Positions 41,436 through 52,210 of a stretch of DNA of 64,000 bases are shown piece after piece. The notes under the pieces were generated by a model, which was not told the DNA's origin, did not search any database, and saw only the letters and a list, made by a program, of their open reading frames with translations. A program made the position numbers and the translations under genes. Position 1 is the first letter of the stretch; every line of letters starts with the position of its first letter. Source of the stretch: Actinomadura sp. WMMA1423 (lineage in GTDB: Bacteria > Actinomycetota > Actinomycetes > Streptosporangiales > Streptosporangiaceae); NCBI RefSeq assembly GCF_006547145.1, contig NZ_CP041244.1, forward strand, positions 6,138,001 through 6,202,000, written 5' to 3'.

Positions 41436-41448
41436 GAGGAGAAACGCC

Positions 41449-42429
41449 ATGGAACAGGTACGGCTCGGAAAGACCGGCATGAGGGTCTCGCGGATCTGCC
41501 TCGGCATGATGAGCTACGGCGACCCCGCGGTCCGGCCGTGGGCCCTGGACGAGGACGCGGCGCTGCCGATCGTCCGGCGGGCGGTGGAGGGCGGCGTGAC
41601 GTTCTTCGACACCGCCGACGTGTACTCGAACGGTGTCAGCGAGGAGATCACCGGACGCCTCCTGCCGAAGCTGTTCTCCCGCAGGGACGACTACGTGCTG
41701 GCGACCAAGGTGTGCCTCCCCATGGGAGACGGCCCGAACGACGAGGGCCTGTCGCGCAAGCACATCATGGCGGGCATCGACGCCTCCCTGGCCCGGCTCG
41801 GCACCGACTACGTCGACCTCTACCAGATCCACCGCTGGGACTACGGGACGCCCATCGAGGAGACCATGGAGGCCCTGCACGACGTAGTGAAGGCGGGCAA
41901 GGCCCGGTACATCGGAGCGTCCAGCATGTACGCCTGGCAGTTCGCCAAGGCGCAGCACGCCGCGGACAAGCACGGCTGGACGAAGTTCGTCTCCATGCAG
42001 AACCACTACAACCTGGTCTACAGGGAAGAGGAGCGGGAGATGATGCCGCTCTGTGCGGACCAGGGCGTGGGCGTCATCCCGTGGAGCCCTCTTGCACGGG
42101 GCATGCTCGCGGGAAACCGGGAGAGGGGCGGCGAGCGCAAGACCGTCCGGTCCCAGAACGACTCCTTCGGCGACAGCCTGTACACGGAGTCGGACTTCGA
42201 CGTCGTGGACGCCGTCCGCGAGGTCGCGGAGGGACGGGGCGTGCCGGCGGCGCAGGCGGCGCTGGCCTGGCTGCTCGCCAAGCCGGGCGTCACCGCGCCG
42301 ATCGTGGGAGCGACAAAACTCACTCACATGGACGACGCGATCGCCGCCGCGGACATCCGGCTGGAGGAGAAGGAGATCGAGCGGATGGAGGCGCCGTACC
42401 GGCCACACGCGGTCATCGGGCATTCCTGA
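41449..42429 (+). CDS. Aldo/keto reductase
   Basis: A 326-residue TIM-barrel oxidoreductase using NADPH. The catalytic tetrad is visible as Asp54, Tyr59, Lys87 and His128 (the last in YQIHRWD). The start follows GAGAGGAGA, and upstream frame belongs to the EamA gene. It resembles the YajO/IolS branch of the family. Substrate unknown. A 15-bp terminator closes the two-gene unit. Confidence 0.92.
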   Translation: MEQVRLGKTGMRVSRICLGMMSYGDPAVRPWALDEDAALPIVRRAVEGGVTFFDTADVYSNGVSEEITGRLLPKLFSRRDDYVLATKVCLPMGDGPNDEGLSRKHIMAGIDASLARLGTDYVDLYQIHRWDYGTPIEETMEALHDVVKAGKARYIGASSMYAWQFAKAQHAADKHGWTKFVSMQNHYNLVYREEEREMMPLCADQGVGVIPWSPLARGMLAGNRERGGERKTVRSQNDSFGDSLYTESDFDVVDAVREVAEGRGVPAAQAALAWLLAKPGVTAPIVGATKLTHMDDAIAAADIRLEEKEIERMEAPYRPHAVIGHS

Positions 42430-42443
42430 CGATTTCGACGGAG

Positions 42444-42476
42444 GACGCCTCCGGGGCGGAACGCCCCGGAGGCGTC
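42444..42476 (+). terminator. Terminator after the aldo/keto reductase gene
   Basis: A perfect 15-bp stem pairs 42444-42458 with 42462-42476 around a GAA loop. Confidence 0.9.
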
Positions 42477-42670
42477 CCGCGTCTATCAGGGGTGGTGATT
42501 TGCGATACCACCGGCTATCGGGGCAGGCTGGTTGCGAGAACGCCCACGCATGGCGGCCCGCCACGTGGGGACATGGGTGAGAAGGTTCGGAGGCCGCGTT
42601 ATGCGCCGCGCGTCTCCGGACTTCCGGGAGCTGAGGAGCCCCGGGACGACGGCGCTGAAGGAGCCCGACG

Positions 42671-44248
42671 ATGACCGAGAACGACGGCACGCAGGGACCG
42701 CAGCGGCCGATGCCGGAAGAGGAGGGTCAGCCCAGGCCGCCGGAGGGCCAGGAGCCCCCCGCCCGGCCGCTGGGAGACCGCACCGTGGTGTTCGGCGCTC
42801 CGCAGCTCGGCGGCCGCCCCCCGGCTCAGCCCCGTGACGAGGACCGGCAGGCGCCGCCCCCGCCGCCCCCCACGATGGTCGAGCAGCCGATGCAGCAGTT
42901 CGGCGAGCAGCCTCCGCCGCCGCCCCCCTTCGGTGCCCCGCAGGAACAGCAGTCCCCCTACGGCCAGCAGCCCGCCGGGCAGATGCCCTACGGCGCGCCC
43001 CCCGGCCCGGGCGGATTCCCGCCCCCGCAGGAGCAGCAGCCCCAGTACGAGCCGCCGCAGTACGAGCAGCCGCAGTACGGCCAGCCCCAGTACGGTCAGC
43101 AGCCGGAGCAGCCCTCGTGGGGCCAGCAGCCCGAGCAGCCCCAGTACGAGCAGCCGCAGTACGGTCAGCAGCCCCCGCAGCAGCAGGCCGGGTACCCGCA
43201 GCAGCCGATGCACGGCGGCTCCCAGGAGCAGCAGCCTCAGTTCGGCCAGCCCCAGTACGGCGGGTTCGGATCGCCCGAAGCGGGCGCGCCCGGCGAGCAG
43301 GCTCCGCAGTCCGAGCAGCAGGAGTCCGGTCACGAGCAGCCGCAGCGTCCCGTAGTGGACGACCAGGCGACGCTGCACTGGTCGCCCGGCACCGACATCC
43401 CGGTCGCCACCGGACCCGAGCGCAAGCACGAGGCCCCGGCCGAGCCGTGGCAGGCTCCGACCCCGCCGTCGACGCCCGAGCCCTGGACGCCGGAGGCGTC
43501 CCGGCCCGGCGGTGGCCAGCAGGGAGGCCAGCAGGGGCAGGCCGACCATGAGCGGACCATGATGGTGCCGCCGCCCGAGTCCGGTTACGGCGCCGGTTCC
43601 CAGCAGCCCGGTCCTTCGGTGGACGACCTGTACCGTCCTCCCGGCGAGAGCAACGTGGAGGACGCGCGCCCGACCGAGGCGTTCGACCCGTCCGCCGCCT
43701 CCCAGGGCCGGCACGCGGCCGAGCCCCAGGGACGGCACGCCGCCGAGGCGCCCGGGATGGCCGAGCACACCCGTCTCGACATGGGCCAGCAGCAGTGGGG
43801 CCAGCAGCAGCCGCAGCAGCAGTTCGGCCAGCAGCCCGGCTACGGCCAGCCCGGCGGCCAGGGCGAGCAGCAGCAGGGTTACGGCCAGCAGCAGTTCGGC
43901 GGCCAGCAGGGCGAGCAGCAACAGCAGTTCGGCCAGCAGGCCTACGGCCAGCAGCAGGACTTCGGCCAGCAGCCCCAGCAGGGCTACGGCCAGCAGTTCG
44001 GCCAGCCCGGCGGCGAGCAGCAGCAGGGCCAGCAGTTCGGCCAGCCGCAGGCCTACGGCCAGCCCGGCCAGTCCGGCCAGCAGACACACGGTCAGCACCC
44101 GCAGTACGGACAGCAGGGCCAATACGGTCAGCAGTCCACCTACGGGACCGAAGAGGGCAAGGGCAACAAGAACACCCTCCTCCTGGTAGGCGGCGGCGTG
44201 GCCGCCCTGGTGATCATCGTGGTGCTGGTCGTCGCTTTCGTCCTGTAA
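42671..44248 (+). CDS. Tail-anchored protein with prion-like Q/G/P/Y-rich domain
   Basis: A 525-residue protein. Residues 1-495 are almost entirely low complexity: Pro/Gln-rich first, then many QPQYGQ, QQFGQQ and GYGQQ-type units. A more ordered acidic stretch around 225-345 separates two repeat blocks, and GRHAAEPQGRHAAEAPG is a local duplication. The only hydrophobic segment is the last 22-23 residues, directly after a Lys/Asn-rich GKGNKN, so the protein should be tail-anchored with the repeat domain in the cytoplasm. AAGGAG lies 7 nt before the ATG. Q/G/Y-rich domains can form condensates or bind assemblies; the role here is unknown. The minus-strand frame across it is a shadow. Confidence 0.8.
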   Translation: MTENDGTQGPQRPMPEEEGQPRPPEGQEPPARPLGDRTVVFGAPQLGGRPPAQPRDEDRQAPPPPPPTMVEQPMQQFGEQPPPPPPFGAPQEQQSPYGQQPAGQMPYGAPPGPGGFPPPQEQQPQYEPPQYEQPQYGQPQYGQQPEQPSWGQQPEQPQYEQPQYGQQPPQQQAGYPQQPMHGGSQEQQPQFGQPQYGGFGSPEAGAPGEQAPQSEQQESGHEQPQRPVVDDQATLHWSPGTDIPVATGPERKHEAPAEPWQAPTPPSTPEPWTPEASRPGGGQQGGQQGQADHERTMMVPPPESGYGAGSQQPGPSVDDLYRPPGESNVEDARPTEAFDPSAASQGRHAAEPQGRHAAEAPGMAEHTRLDMGQQQWGQQQPQQQFGQQPGYGQPGGQGEQQQGYGQQQFGGQQGEQQQQFGQQAYGQQQDFGQQPQQGYGQQFGQPGGEQQQGQQFGQPQAYGQPGQSGQQTHGQHPQYGQQGQYGQQSTYGTEEGKGNKNTLLLVGGGVAALVIIVVLVVAFVL

Positions 44249-44631
44249 GACGCGACACGCCCAGAACCCGGAGACGGCCGGGGATCGCACAAAAGCTGCG
44301 CCACGACTTCCCCAAGCGCGGGAATGTAGGTCACAATGCAGCAGAGTCGACCCCGGCCGCCGACCACCGTCGACCGCCTGAGGACCCGACCGCCCCGCCC
44401 CCCCGGCCGCCGCGATCGCGTGCGAAGCCAGATTCGAGCGAAGCAAGAATCTGATCGCGCAGCGAGCCGCAAGGCGAGCCGGAGCGATGCCAGCGATCGC
44501 AGCAGTGCTCGACGATGGAGGGCCGCCAGGCCCGAAGAAGGAGAGCAGTGCAGTAAACACAGCAGTGCTCGACGATGGAGGGCCGCCAGGCCCGAAGAAG
44601 GAGAGCACTGCCATAGGCACAGCCCCTCGCT
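44249..44631. other. Repeat-rich interval before the str operon
   Basis: A mosaic of short GCGAGC/GAAGC-type segments and inverted repeats (for example CAGATTC 44429-44435 with GAATCTG 44447-44453) precedes a 48-bp direct repeat. No gene was found. Confidence 0.6.
44500..44607. repeat. 48-bp exact direct repeat, 60-bp period
   Basis: Copies at 44500-44547 and 44560-44607 are identical over 48 bp. In the second copy GCAGTGCTC (44562-44570) and GAGCACTGC (44603-44611) form a 9-bp stem enclosing GGGCC/GGCCC pairs. In the first copy a G replaces the C (GAGCAGTGC), breaking the stem. Confidence 0.9.
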
Positions 44632-44660
44632 TTGCACTTTGGGCTAGTGGTCGGTAACCT
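44632..44660 (+). promoter_or_regulatory. Promoter of the str operon
   Basis: TTGCAC (44632-44637) and TAACCT (44655-44660) are 17 bp apart. The start near 44667 leaves a leader of about 270 nt before rpsL, with several G/C-rich complementary segments. Confidence 0.65.
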
Positions 44661-44935
44661 CTTCACTTGTGCCCGCTGTGTGCGGGCCGCTATGCGTGCG
44701 CGTCGGCGAGGCCGGGAGGCCAGCCCCAGCGCCGCATCTACTCCCCGGCTTGATTCGGCCCAGGTAAGGGCCGGGCGGTCTGTGTCGGTTTCGCGCGGTT
44801 GTATTTCCGTGAGGTGACGACACGCCCGACCGCGGGGGTCGGAGAGGTCGGGAAACCGGCAGGTCACAGCCTCACCTGAGGTGGTGATTGCAGCAATAGG
44901 ACTTACCGGCTCGGTACGAGGAAGACGGAGACGCG

Positions 44936-45310
44936 GTGCCCACGATCCAGCAGCTGGTCCGCAAGGGCCGCCAGGACAAGGTGACCAAGAACAAGACGCC
45001 CGCGCTCAAGGGCAGCCCCCAGCGCCGGGGCGTCTGCACGCGCGTCTACACGACGACGCCCAAGAAGCCGAACTCCGCGCTCCGGAAGGTCGCCCGTGTC
45101 CGGCTGACCAGTGGGATCGAGGTCACGGCCTACATTCCGGGCGTCGGCCACAACCTGCAGGAGCACTCGATCGTGCTCGTGCGCGGCGGCCGTGTGAAGG
45201 ACCTCCCCGGCGTTCGGTACAAGATCATTCGCGGTTCCCTCGACACCCAGGGCGTCCGGAACCGCAAGCAGGGACGCAGCCACTACGGCGCGAAGAAGGA
45301 GAAGAGCTGA
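44936..45310 (+). CDS. rpsL: 30S ribosomal protein S12
   Basis: A 124-residue S12 protein of the decoding centre. Lys43 (TTTPKKPNSAL) and Lys88 (GGRVKDLPGVRYK), the usual streptomycin-resistance sites, are both wild type. GTG start. It is the first gene of the str operon; its TGA overlaps the rpsG ATG by one base. Confidence 0.97.
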   Translation: MPTIQQLVRKGRQDKVTKNKTPALKGSPQRRGVCTRVYTTTPKKPNSALRKVARVRLTSGIEVTAYIPGVGHNLQEHSIVLVRGGRVKDLPGVRYKIIRGSLDTQGVRNRKQGRSHYGAKKEKS

Positions 45311-45780
45311 TGCCGCGCAAGGGCCCCGCTGGCAAGCGCCAGCTGATCGCTGACCCGGTGTACAACTCGCCGCTGGTCACCGCGCTCATCAACAAGATTC
45401 TCCTGGACGGCAAGCGGTCCATCGCGCAGAACATCGTGTACGACGCCCTCGAGGGCGCCCGTGAGAAGACCGGCAACGACCCGGTCGTCACGCTGAAGCG
45501 CGCGCTCGACAACGTCAAGCCCACCCTGGAGGTGCGCAGCCGCCGCGTCGGTGGCGCGACCTACCAGGTCCCCGTCGAGGTGCGGCCGGCGCGCAGCACC
45601 ACCCTCGCCCTGCGCTGGCTGGTGGTCTACTCCCGGCAGCGCCGCGAGAAGACCATGACCGAGCGGCTGATGAACGAGCTGCTCGACGCCAGCAACGGTC
45701 TTGGCGCGTCTGTCAAGAAGCGCGAGGACACGCACAAGATGGCGGAGTCCAACAAGGCCTTCGCCCACTACCGCTGGTAA
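45310..45780 (+). CDS. rpsG: 30S ribosomal protein S7
   Basis: A 156-residue S7 protein, which nucleates assembly of the 30S head and in many bacteria represses the str operon. The start MPRKGPAGKRQLIADPVYNS is typical of actinobacteria, and the motifs RRVGGATYQVPVEVRP and KTMTERLMNELLDA are intact. The ATG overlaps the rpsL stop. fusA follows after 43 nt. Confidence 0.97.
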   Translation: MPRKGPAGKRQLIADPVYNSPLVTALINKILLDGKRSIAQNIVYDALEGAREKTGNDPVVTLKRALDNVKPTLEVRSRRVGGATYQVPVEVRPARSTTLALRWLVVYSRQRREKTMTERLMNELLDASNGLGASVKKREDTHKMAESNKAFAHYRW

Positions 45781-45823
45781 TCCCGGCGGATCTGCAACGA
45801 CGAGAGACGACGCGAGGACGGCA

Positions 45824-47935
<2,112 letters not shown>

Positions 47936-48017
47936 TACCGGGCCTGCCCACAGATCACCAAGGACGTACATCGAAGCGGTCGTCTAGGCGGCCGAGGATC
48001 GCAACAAGGAGCAACCA

Positions 48018-49211
48018 GTGGCGAAGGCCAAGTTCGAGCGGACGAAGCCGCACGTGAACATCGGCACCATTGGACACATCGACCACGGTAAGACCACGCT
48101 TACCGCGGCGATCACCAAGGTGCTCCACGACAAGTTCCCGGACCTCAACCCCTACACGCCTTTCGAGGACATCGACAAGGCGCCGGAGGAGCGCGAGCGC
48201 GGGATCACCATCTCGATCGCGCACGTCGAGTACCAGACCGAGGCGCGGCACTACGCGCACGTCGACTGCCCGGGTCACGCGGACTACATCAAGAACATGA
48301 TCACCGGTGCGGCGCAGATGGACGGCGCCATCCTGGTGGTCGCCGCCACCGACGGCCCGATGCCGCAGACCAAGGAGCACGTGCTCCTGGCCCGCCAGGT
48401 CGGCGTCCCCTACATCGTCGTCGCGCTGAACAAGTGCGACATGGTGGACGACGAGGAGATCCTGGAGCTCGTCGAGCTCGAGGTCCGCGAGCTGCTGTCG
48501 GAGTACGAGTTCCCGGGCGACGACGTCCCGGTCGTGCGCGTCTCCGCCTTCCAGGCGCTGCAGGGCGACGAGAAGTGGTCCGAGTCGATCGTCGAGCTGA
48601 TGAACGCCGTCGACGAGAACGTGCCGGAGCCGGTGCGCGACACCGAGAAGCCCTTCCTGATGCCGATCGAGGACGTCTTCTCGATCACCGGCCGCGGCAC
48701 CGTCGTGACCGGCCGCATCGAGCGCGGTGTCGTCAACGTCAACGAGACCGTCGACATCATCGGCATCAAGCCGGAGTCCACCTCGACCACCGTCACCGGT
48801 GTCGAGATGTTCCGCAAGCTCCTCGACCAGGGCCAGGCGGGCGACAACGTCGGCCTGCTCCTGCGCGGCATCAAGCGCGAGGACGTCGAGCGCGGCCAGT
48901 GTGTCATCAAGCCGGGCACCAACACCCCGCACACCGAGTTCGAGGCGCAGGTCTACATCCTGTCCAAGGACGAGGGCGGCCGCCACACGCCGTTCTTCAA
49001 CAACTACCGTCCGCAGTTCTACTTCCGGACCACGGACGTCACCGGCGTGGTGAACCTCCCCGAGGGCACCGAGATGGTCATGCCGGGCGACAACACCGAG
49101 ATGCGCGTCGAGCTGATCCAGCCCGTCGCCATGGAGGAGGGCCTGAAGTTCGCCATCCGTGAGGGTGGCCGGACGGTCGGCGCCGGTCGCGTCACCAAGG
49201 TCATCAAGTAA
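48018..49211 (+). CDS. tuf: Elongation factor Tu
   Basis: A 397-residue EF-Tu that carries aminoacyl-tRNA to the ribosome. GTG start after AAGGAG. The P-loop GHIDHGKT is at residues 19-26; DCPGHADY and NKCDMVDD complete the GTPase motifs. Domains II and III are intact. It is the last gene of the str operon and is followed by a nested hairpin. Confidence 0.97.
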   Translation: MAKAKFERTKPHVNIGTIGHIDHGKTTLTAAITKVLHDKFPDLNPYTPFEDIDKAPEERERGITISIAHVEYQTEARHYAHVDCPGHADYIKNMITGAAQMDGAILVVAATDGPMPQTKEHVLLARQVGVPYIVVALNKCDMVDDEEILELVELEVRELLSEYEFPGDDVPVVRVSAFQALQGDEKWSESIVELMNAVDENVPEPVRDTEKPFLMPIEDVFSITGRGTVVTGRIERGVVNVNETVDIIGIKPESTSTTVTGVEMFRKLLDQGQAGDNVGLLLRGIKREDVERGQCVIKPGTNTPHTEFEAQVYILSKDEGGRHTPFFNNYRPQFYFRTTDVTGVVNLPEGTEMVMPGDNTEMRVELIQPVAMEEGLKFAIREGGRTVGAGRVTKVIK

Positions 49212-49222
49212 CACCCCTCGTC

Positions 49223-49309
49223 ACGCGGCGGCCCGGTTCGCGGGCTCCCTGCTTCTCGCGGGGGTCCGGGGGTCGCCCCCCGGAAAAGGCACAGACCGGG
49301 CCGCCGCGT
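49223..49309 (+). terminator. Nested 87-nt hairpin after tuf
   Basis: Outer arms 49223-49237 and 49295-49309 are perfectly complementary (15 bp). Inside lies a second stem around GGGGGTCGCCCCCC (49268-49281), the 14-mer also found at 6131-6144, followed by GGAAAAGG. It separates the str and S10 operons. Confidence 0.8.
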
Positions 49310-49361
49310 CACGACCAGTGAAGTAAACAGCGGCACTACAGCAAAGGACACCGAGGCCACC

Positions 49362-49670
49362 ATGGCGGGACAGAAGATCCGCATCCGGCTCAAGGCCTAC
49401 GACCACGAGGTCATCGACACCTCCGCGAAGAAGATCGTTGAGACGGTGACGCGGACGGGCGCCAAGGTCGCGGGCCCGGTGCCGCTGCCGACCGAGAAGA
49501 ACGTGTACTGCGTCATCCGCTCGCCGCACAAGTACAAGGACAGCCGCGAGCACTTCGAGATGCGCACGCACAAGCGGTTGATCGACATCATCGACCCGAC
49601 GCCCAAGACGGTCGACTCGCTGATGCGACTCGACCTTCCGGCCGGCGTTGACATCGAGATCAAGCTCTAA
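49362..49670 (+). CDS. rpsJ: 30S ribosomal protein S10
   Basis: A 102-residue S10 protein of the 30S head, also NusE in antitermination. The start MAGQKIRIRLKAYDHEVIDTSA and the motif RSPHKYKDSREHFEMRTHKR are typical. It opens the S10 operon (rpsJ to rpsQ); no promoter could be assigned with confidence in the short gap after the tuf terminator. Confidence 0.97.
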   Translation: MAGQKIRIRLKAYDHEVIDTSAKKIVETVTRTGAKVAGPVPLPTEKNVYCVIRSPHKYKDSREHFEMRTHKRLIDIIDPTPKTVDSLMRLDLPAGVDIEIKL

Positions 49671-49685
49671 GGGACGCACCGAGAG

Positions 49686-50336
49686 ATGAGTAAGCAGAGG
49701 AAGGGCGTCCTGGGCGAGAAGCTCGGCATGACCCAGGTCTTCGACGATGAGGGCCGGATCGTTCCGGTGACCGTCGTCCAGGCCGGGCCGTGTGTCGTGA
49801 CCCAGCTCAAGACCCAGGAGAAGGACGGCTACACCGCCGTCCAGCTCGGGTTCGGGCAGATCGACCCGCGCAAGGTGAACAAGCCGAGCACGGGTCACTT
49901 CGAGAAGGCCGGCGTCACGCCGCGCCGCTACCTCGTCGAACTGCGGGCTGACGACACCACCGAGTTCGAACTCGGCCAGGAGATCACCGCCAGCGTCTTC
50001 GAGGCCGGCCAGAAGATCGACGTTACCGGCACGAGCAAGGGCAAGGGCACCGCCGGTGTCATGAAGCGCCACGGCTTCAAGGGCCTCGGCGCCTCGCACG
50101 GCACCCAGCGCAAGCACCGCTCGCCGGGTTCGATCGGCGGCTGCGCGACCCCTGGTCGCGTCTTCAAGGGCCTCCGCATGGCGGGACGGCACGGCAACGC
50201 CCGTACCACCGTGCAGAACCTGACCGTCCACGCCATCGACGCGGAGAAGAACCTGCTGCTCATCAAGGGCGCGGTTCCCGGTCCCAACGGCGGCGTGGTG
50301 CTGGTTCGCGACGCAGTGAAGGGAGCGGGCAAGTGA
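49686..50336 (+). CDS. rplC: 50S ribosomal protein L3
   Basis: A 216-residue L3 protein that approaches the peptidyl-transferase centre. Motifs GEKLGMTQVFDDEGR, GFKGLGASHGTQRKHRSPGSIG and GNARTTVQNL are all present. It lies 15 nt after rpsJ, and its TGA overlaps the rplD start (GTGA). Confidence 0.97.
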   Translation: MSKQRKGVLGEKLGMTQVFDDEGRIVPVTVVQAGPCVVTQLKTQEKDGYTAVQLGFGQIDPRKVNKPSTGHFEKAGVTPRRYLVELRADDTTEFELGQEITASVFEAGQKIDVTGTSKGKGTAGVMKRHGFKGLGASHGTQRKHRSPGSIGGCATPGRVFKGLRMAGRHGNARTTVQNLTVHAIDAEKNLLLIKGAVPGPNGGVVLVRDAVKGAGK

Positions 50337-51007
50337 CCGAGCGCAGCGAGGGAACCAGTAAGCAGAGCACTTCCGGAGGTCAGGGGACCGACGGAGGAGG
50401 GCCCCTTACCTCCAAGCTCGACATCGACCTTCCCGCCGAGGTCTTCGACGCGAAGACCAGCGTGCCGCTGATCCACCAGGTCGTGGTGGCGCAGCTGGCC
50501 GCGGCGCGCCAGGGCACGCACGCCACCAAGACCCGGGGCGACGTCTCCGGCGGTGGCAAGAAGCCGTACCGGCAGAAGGGCACCGGCCGCGCCCGCCAGG
50601 GCTCGACCCGCGCGCCCCAGTTCGCCGGCGGCGGCGTCGTGCACGGCCCGCAGCCGCGGGACTACTCGCAGCGGACGCCCAAGAAGATGAAGGCCGCCGC
50701 GCTGCGCGGCGCCCTGTCCGACCGGGCCCGGTTCGGCCGGGTGCACGTGGTCGACAACCTCATCGAGGGCGACACCCCGAAGACGAAGACGGCGCTGAAG
50801 GCGCTGCGCGACGTCACCGGAGCCAAGCGCGTCCTGCTGGTCCTGGACCGCGAGGACGACGTGACCTGGAAGAGCCTGCGCAACGAGCCGAGCGTGCACG
50901 TGATCGTCTCTGACCAGCTCAACACCTACGACGTGCTGGTGAACGACGACGTCGTCTTCACGAAGACGGCGTACGACGAGTTCGTCTCGCGCGCGAAGAA
51001 GAAGTGA
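50333..51007 (+). CDS. rplD: 50S ribosomal protein L4 with N-terminal extension
   Basis: A 224-residue L4 protein lining the exit tunnel. The conserved part starts near LTSKLDIDLPAEVFD (residue 25) and includes GGGKKPYRQKGTGRARQGSTRAPQFAGG. The first 24 residues (TERSEGTSKQSTSGGQG) are Ser/Gly/Thr-rich and look added; the DNA there contains the GAGCGCAGCGAGG motif common in actinomycete intergenic repeats. An internal start could remove it, but GTG 50333 overlaps the rplC stop in the usual coupled way. Confidence 0.95.
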   Translation: MTERSEGTSKQSTSGGQGTDGGGPLTSKLDIDLPAEVFDAKTSVPLIHQVVVAQLAAARQGTHATKTRGDVSGGGKKPYRQKGTGRARQGSTRAPQFAGGGVVHGPQPRDYSQRTPKKMKAAALRGALSDRARFGRVHVVDNLIEGDTPKTKTALKALRDVTGAKRVLLVLDREDDVTWKSLRNEPSVHVIVSDQLNTYDVLVNDDVVFTKTAYDEFVSRAKKK

Positions 51008-51019
51008 GGAGGGTCGCAC

Positions 51020-51319
51020 ATGAACAAGATCGCTGACCCCCGCGACGTCATCATCGCGCCGGTCGTCTCGGAGAAGAGCTACGGGCTGCTCGACGAGAAC
51101 AAGTACACGTTCGTCGTCCGCCCGGACGCCAACAAGACGCAGATCAAGCAGGCCGTCGAGTCGGTGTTCGGCGTCAAGGTGACGAGCGTGAACACGCTCA
51201 ACCGTCAGGGCAAGCGCAAGCGCACCCGGTTCGGCTACGGCAAGCGCAAGGACACCAAGCGCGCCATCGTCAGCCTCGCCGAGGGCGAGCGGATCGACAT
51301 CTTCGGCGGCCCGGCCTAA
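51020..51319 (+). CDS. rplW: 50S ribosomal protein L23
   Basis: A 99-residue L23 protein at the tunnel exit, docking site for trigger factor and SRP. DPRDVIIAPVVSEKSYGLLDENKYTF and NTLNRQGKRKRTRFGYGKRKDTKRAIV are characteristic. GAGGAGGG precedes the ATG, 12 nt after rplD. Confidence 0.97.
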   Translation: MNKIADPRDVIIAPVVSEKSYGLLDENKYTFVVRPDANKTQIKQAVESVFGVKVTSVNTLNRQGKRKRTRFGYGKRKDTKRAIVSLAEGERIDIFGGPA

Positions 51320-51364
51320 GCAGGCCAGGTCGTCCCGAAGACAGACAAGGGATGAACGAAAAAG

Positions 51365-52198
51365 ATGGGCATCCGTAATTACAAGCCGACGACTCCGGGT
51401 CGTCGCGGGTCCAGCGTGGCCGACTTCGTCGAGGTCACGCGCCGCGAGCCCGAGAAGTCGCTGCTGCGTCCGCTCCCCAAGAAGGGCGGCCGCAACAACC
51501 ACGGCCGCATCACGACCCGGCACCAGGGCGGCGGGCACAAGCGCGCCTACCGCGTGATCGACTTCCGCCGGCACGACAAGGACGGCGTCCCGGCGAAGGT
51601 CGCGCACATCGAGTACGACCCGAACCGCACCGCGCGGATCGCGCTGCTGCACTACGCCGACGGCGAGAAGCGCTACATCCTCGCCCCGCGCGGCCTGCGC
51701 CAGAACGACCGGGTGGAGAACGGGCCGGGCGCGGACATCAAGCCGGGCAACTGCCTTCCGCTGCGCAACATCCCGACCGGTACGGTCGTGCACGCCATCG
51801 AGCTCCGCCCCGGCGGCGGCGCCAAGATCGCCCGCAGCGCGGGCGCCGGCGTCCAGCTGCTGGCCAAGGAGGGCAAGTACGCCACGCTGCGCATGCCCTC
51901 CGGCGAGATGCGGATGGTGGACGTGCGCTGCCGCGCGACGGTCGGCGAGGTCGGCAACGCCGAGCAGTCGAACATCAACTGGGGCAAGGCCGGCCGCATG
52001 CGGTGGAAGGGCAAGCGCCCGACCGTCCGCGGCGTGGCCATGAACCCGATCGACCACCCGCACGGTGGTGGTGAGGGCAAGACCTCCGGTGGCCGGCACC
52101 CGGTGAACCCGGCCGGTAAGAAGGAAGGCCGCACTCGCCAGGCGAACAAGTCGAGCGACCGGCTGATCGTCCGTCGTCGCAGCAAGAAGAAGCGGTAG
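51365..52198 (+). CDS. rplB: 50S ribosomal protein L2
   Basis: A 277-residue L2 protein required for subunit association and peptidyl-transferase assembly. It begins MGIRNYKPTTPGRRGSSV and keeps the conserved C-terminal MNPIDHPHGGGEGK with the His needed for activity. 45 nt after rplW, 12 nt before rpsS. Confidence 0.97.
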   Translation: MGIRNYKPTTPGRRGSSVADFVEVTRREPEKSLLRPLPKKGGRNNHGRITTRHQGGGHKRAYRVIDFRRHDKDGVPAKVAHIEYDPNRTARIALLHYADGEKRYILAPRGLRQNDRVENGPGADIKPGNCLPLRNIPTGTVVHAIELRPGGGAKIARSAGAGVQLLAKEGKYATLRMPSGEMRMVDVRCRATVGEVGNAEQSNINWGKAGRMRWKGKRPTVRGVAMNPIDHPHGGGEGKTSGGRHPVNPAGKKEGRTRQANKSSDRLIVRRRSKKKR

Positions 52199-52210
52199 GA
52201 GTCGCTCGTC

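Noticed and set aside
44500..44611. CRISPR or insertion-sequence ends
   Set aside because: Only two copies, no transposase and no target-site duplication recognised.
42599..44620. Leu-rich minus-strand protein opposite the Q/G/P/Y-rich gene
   Set aside because: The repeats read as Leu/Ala/Val in reverse. The plus strand has a ribosome binding site, a sensible C-terminal anchor and no overlap with the rpsL leader.
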